From NCBI RefSeq assembly GCF_000423125.1, contig NZ_AUHJ01000008.1, positions 148,644 to 212,643 of the forward strand: 64,000 nucleotides of DNA. The letters run 5' to 3'. Position numbers and translations under genes: made by a program. This document shows positions 61,798-64,000 of this stretch, one piece after another. How positions within the stretch are numbered: the first letter of the stretch is position 1; each line of letters begins with the position of its first letter. The notes under the pieces were generated by a model, which did not search any database, was not told the DNA's origin, and saw only the letters and a list, made by a program, of their open reading frames with translations. Origin of the DNA: Haliea salexigens DSM 19537 (GTDB lineage Bacteria; Pseudomonadota; Gammaproteobacteria; Pseudomonadales; Halieaceae).

Positions 61798-61995
61798 CGC
61801 GACGACGCTGATCGATTACACCCGTGTCCGACAGCAGATCCATCGGCAGGCTCTACGCCCTGATAGCGGTGATTGCCACCGGTGGCCACAAGGTGCTTGG
61901 CAGCGACGTGAATGATACCTTGGTGGCGTATGCACTCACCGAGTGCAACGACGACCACGCACGTGACGACCTTTGGCTGACAGGAAGGACTCAGA

Positions 61996-63591
61996 ATGAA
62001 ACGACGTAACTTCATTGCCGGCAGTAGCGCCCTGCTGGCGAGCTCCGGTCTCGGTGTGGCGGCCGCTACGACCGATGCCGGCCGACAAGCGCGTTTCGAC
62101 CATGAGGTCGACCTGGTCGTTGTGGGTTCTGGCACCGGTCTGGGAGCTGCACTGATCGCCGCCAGTCGTGGGCTGAAGGTTCTCGTGGTTGAGAAAGCCG
62201 ATGCCATCGGCGGCACCACACTGGTGTCCGGCGGTGTGCTCTGGGTGCCCATGAATCGGGTGATGCAGCAGGAAGGGCTGACGGATGACCGCGATGACGC
62301 CAAGCGCTACCTTACCCGGCTTGCCCGCGGTCAGGCCAGTGAAGGCTTGATCGATGCCTTTATCGATAACGGTGCCGATATGCTGGAGGCCGTGGAACAT
62401 CACAGCCCTATCAGCTGGCGGGTTTCCCGTTTTATGGGCGCTATGCCGGACTATCATGCCGAATGGCCCGGAGCCAGGGTCAGGGGGCGCTCGGTGGAAA
62501 CGGCTGTCGAGGCTTCCGGTGCGCTCGGTGGGCACCTGATTTCGCTTCTCTACGAGGGCTGTCAGGCTGCGGGTGTGGAGGTGTGGACATCGTCCCCAGC
62601 AGAGCGCTTGATCACTACGGAAATAGATGGGCAGCGGCAGGTGAGCGGCATTCAGGTGCGCCGTGGCAATACCCTGGCTAGGGTGCGTGCCCACCGCGGG
62701 GTCATTCTTGCCAGTGGCGGCTTTGAGCGCAATGCGGAGATGAAGGCACATTTTCTGCGGGGCCCATCGCCCTACACGCTGGGAGCGCCGGGTAACGCAG
62801 GTGACGGGATACGCATGGGCATGGCGGTCGGGGCGGATCTGCGCAACATGAATGAATGTTGGCACCTCGTTGTGTACAAGGCGTTGGCGGAGGCCGAGGG
62901 CCATGTCGCCGGCGGGGCGGGCCTGTTCGGCCAGGTCGACAAGACCCAACCGGGTGCTATCGTCATCAATCGGCACGGTAGGCGATTCTTCAATGAGTCC
63001 GGTTCCTACGACGCATCCTGGCAGAGTTTTCATACCTGGGAAAACTGGGGTGACTTCCGCTACGGCAACCTGCCAGCCTACACGCTGTCGGATCATGCGC
63101 TGCGTCAAAATGGCTTTGTTGCCGGCTGCCGCGCGGGCGAGCCGCTGCCGGATTGGGTGCTGCAGGCAGATAGTCTGGAGGGGCTCGCGGAGCAAGCGGG
63201 TATCGACGCAGCAGAACTGCAGCGCACGGTGGAGCGCTTCAACCGCTACGCTGCCGAGGGGCGGGATCCCGATTGCCACCGCGGTGAAAGCCTGATGGAT
63301 ACCCTGGGCTCCGGCAAGCCCGAGGACACGCTGCGACCGCTGGGTGATGGGCCCTACTACCTTGCCGAAATCAGCCCGGCAGATCTTGGCACCAGCGGCG
63401 GTCTGCGCGTCAACGGTAGCGCCCAGGTGGTGGACGTATTCGACCAGCCGATACCCGGCCTTTATGCGTCGGGCAACACGGCCGGTGTAGGCGGCCCGGG
63501 AGTCCTGTATGGCGGCGGCGGCGGCACGCTCGGGCCTGCGATGACTTTTGCCTATATTGCGGCCAGGCATGCGGCTGGCGATGGTGCATGA
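61996..63591 (+). CDS. Tat-exported FAD-dependent oxidoreductase (fumarate reductase / 3-ketosteroid dehydrogenase family)
   Basis: The 531-residue flavoprotein begins MKRRNFIAGSSALLASSGLG, a twin-arginine signal. It continues with the FAD motif DLVVVGSGTGLGAALIAASRG, IGGTTLVSGGVLWVPMN, HRGVILASGGFERN and the C-terminal GLYASGNTAGVGGPGVLYGGGGGTLGPAM. The family includes fumarate reductase, urocanate reductase and 3-ketosteroid delta1-dehydrogenase. The position beside the receptor fits periplasmic first attack on an imported compound. The 198-base gap before it (61798-61995) contains no convincing gene. Confidence 0.85.
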   Translation: MKRRNFIAGSSALLASSGLGVAAATTDAGRQARFDHEVDLVVVGSGTGLGAALIAASRGLKVLVVEKADAIGGTTLVSGGVLWVPMNRVMQQEGLTDDRDDAKRYLTRLARGQASEGLIDAFIDNGADMLEAVEHHSPISWRVSRFMGAMPDYHAEWPGARVRGRSVETAVEASGALGGHLISLLYEGCQAAGVEVWTSSPAERLITTEIDGQRQVSGIQVRRGNTLARVRAHRGVILASGGFERNAEMKAHFLRGPSPYTLGAPGNAGDGIRMGMAVGADLRNMNECWHLVVYKALAEAEGHVAGGAGLFGQVDKTQPGAIVINRHGRRFFNESGSYDASWQSFHTWENWGDFRYGNLPAYTLSDHALRQNGFVAGCRAGEPLPDWVLQADSLEGLAEQAGIDAAELQRTVERFNRYAAEGRDPDCHRGESLMDTLGSGKPEDTLRPLGDGPYYLAEISPADLGTSGGLRVNGSAQVVDVFDQPIPGLYASGNTAGVGGPGVLYGGGGGTLGPAMTFAYIAARHAAGDGA

Positions 63592-63727
63592 CAGTATCCG
63601 CTATCGATTATACTGCCTGCGGGAGCGTCTGATTTAGCTCGCCAAGGAGCTCGAAGTGGCCAACATTCCCCTAGTGGGCCGCTTGATAAATAGAGTAATT
63701 TAACGGGAAAAGGTGTACTATGCCGGT

Positions 63728-64000
63728 ATGCGTAGACCTCAAGAATTCTCCATCGATGCTTCCAGTGCGCGTACGTTGCGTGGCTGGTTACGCTCCACCA
63801 CATTGCCCCAGGGTCAGATTACTCGGGCGAAGATTGTCCTGGCGTTACATGCAGGGAAAACACCCAGCGAGGTCGCAGATGAGCAGTTCGTATCCTGCAA
63901 GACAGTGCACAAATGGCGCAATCGGTTTGTGGAATCCGGAGTGGACGGTCTGCTCGACGAACAACGCCCCGGGCGACCGCCAACGCTGGATCGGAAAACC
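63728..64000 (+). CDS. IS630-type transposase, N-terminal part (cut by window end)
   Basis: An open frame runs from the ATG at 63728 to the window edge (91 codons: MRRPQEFSIDASSARTLRGW...). It has two helix-turn-helix-like segments (GKTPSEVADEQFVSCKTVHKWRNRF and GVDGLLDEQRPGRPPTL), the DNA-binding front of IS630-family transposases. The DDE catalytic domain lies outside the window. The element's left terminus is not defined; the 136 bases before it show no clear inverted repeat. Confidence 0.75.
   Translation, partial: MRRPQEFSIDASSARTLRGWLRSTTLPQGQITRAKIVLALHAGKTPSEVADEQFVSCKTVHKWRNRFVESGVDGLLDEQRPGRPPTLDRKT

Noticed and set aside
61824..62009. 61-codon frame between the TonB receptor and the FAD oxidoreductase
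   Set aside because: No ribosome site, overlaps the start of the next gene, and no recognisable features.
61936..63570. 544-codon minus-strand frame
   Set aside because: Antisense to the Tat-type FAD oxidoreductase, whose motifs and signal peptide are clear.

Overview
The window reads as a chromosomal segment of a GC-rich, aerobic, probably marine gammaproteobacterium. The order parB - atpIBEFHAGDC - glmU - glmS is the origin-proximal arrangement known from pseudomonads and relatives. A gmk-rpoZ-spoT-recG neighbourhood and ubiA/ubiC next to rubredoxin genes are also typical of Gammaproteobacteria. The mix of TRAP transport, acyl-CoA metabolism, a Baeyer-Villiger-type monooxygenase and a TonB receptor beside oxidoreductases suggests a cultivated-type oligotroph such as Halieaceae (OM60/NOR5) or a neighbour. 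That placement is inference and has not been tested.

Region 1 (1-11.5 kb) is housekeeping: the end of a probable parA, parB, the whole F1Fo ATP synthase operon behind a clear sigma70 promoter and in front of a strong intrinsic terminator, then glmU-glmS for UDP-GlcNAc supply. Region 2 (11.6-16.0 kb) is an arsenic island. It holds an arsenate reductase-like domain fused to an ArsR repressor, an Acr3 arsenite pump, and a GAPDH/ArsJ pair that makes and exports 1-arseno-3-phosphoglycerate, so arsenite and arsenate each have a route out. Region 3 (16.0-22.7 kb) is an envelope module: an OmpR/EnvZ-type two-component system, an EptA-like lipid A phosphoethanolamine transferase, an LtaS-like phosphoglycerol transferase-type enzyme, diacylglycerol kinase to recycle the diacylglycerol both would release, and a reduced DsbB-like membrane protein.

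Region 4 (22.8-28.1 kb) is an acyl-CoA catabolic set (enoyl-CoA hydratase, acyl-CoA ligase, acyl-CoA dehydrogenase) followed by oxyR. Region 5 (28.2-49.5 kb) is mostly core: an SPOR protein, uvrD, a split TRAP transporter, yciA, yaaA, a Baeyer-Villiger-like monooxygenase, ubiA/ubiC, a rubredoxin-rubredoxin reductase fusion, recG, ridA, spoT, rpoZ and gmk.

Region 6 (49.6-63.6 kb) is accessory. It contains a luciferase-like monooxygenase, a sulfotransferase, two SDRs, a DUF1214 protein, a TetR regulator, a two-subunit transketolase, a LuxR-type regulator, a TonB-dependent receptor and a Tat-type FAD oxidoreductase of the fumarate reductase/ketosteroid dehydrogenase family. A 10-bp element is shared between the tetR-transketolase intergenic region and the receptor promoter, suggesting one regulon for uptake and turnover of a hydrophobic (steroid- or terpenoid-like) substrate. 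The window ends inside an IS630-type transposase gene. No tRNA, rRNA, CRISPR array or prophage was seen.
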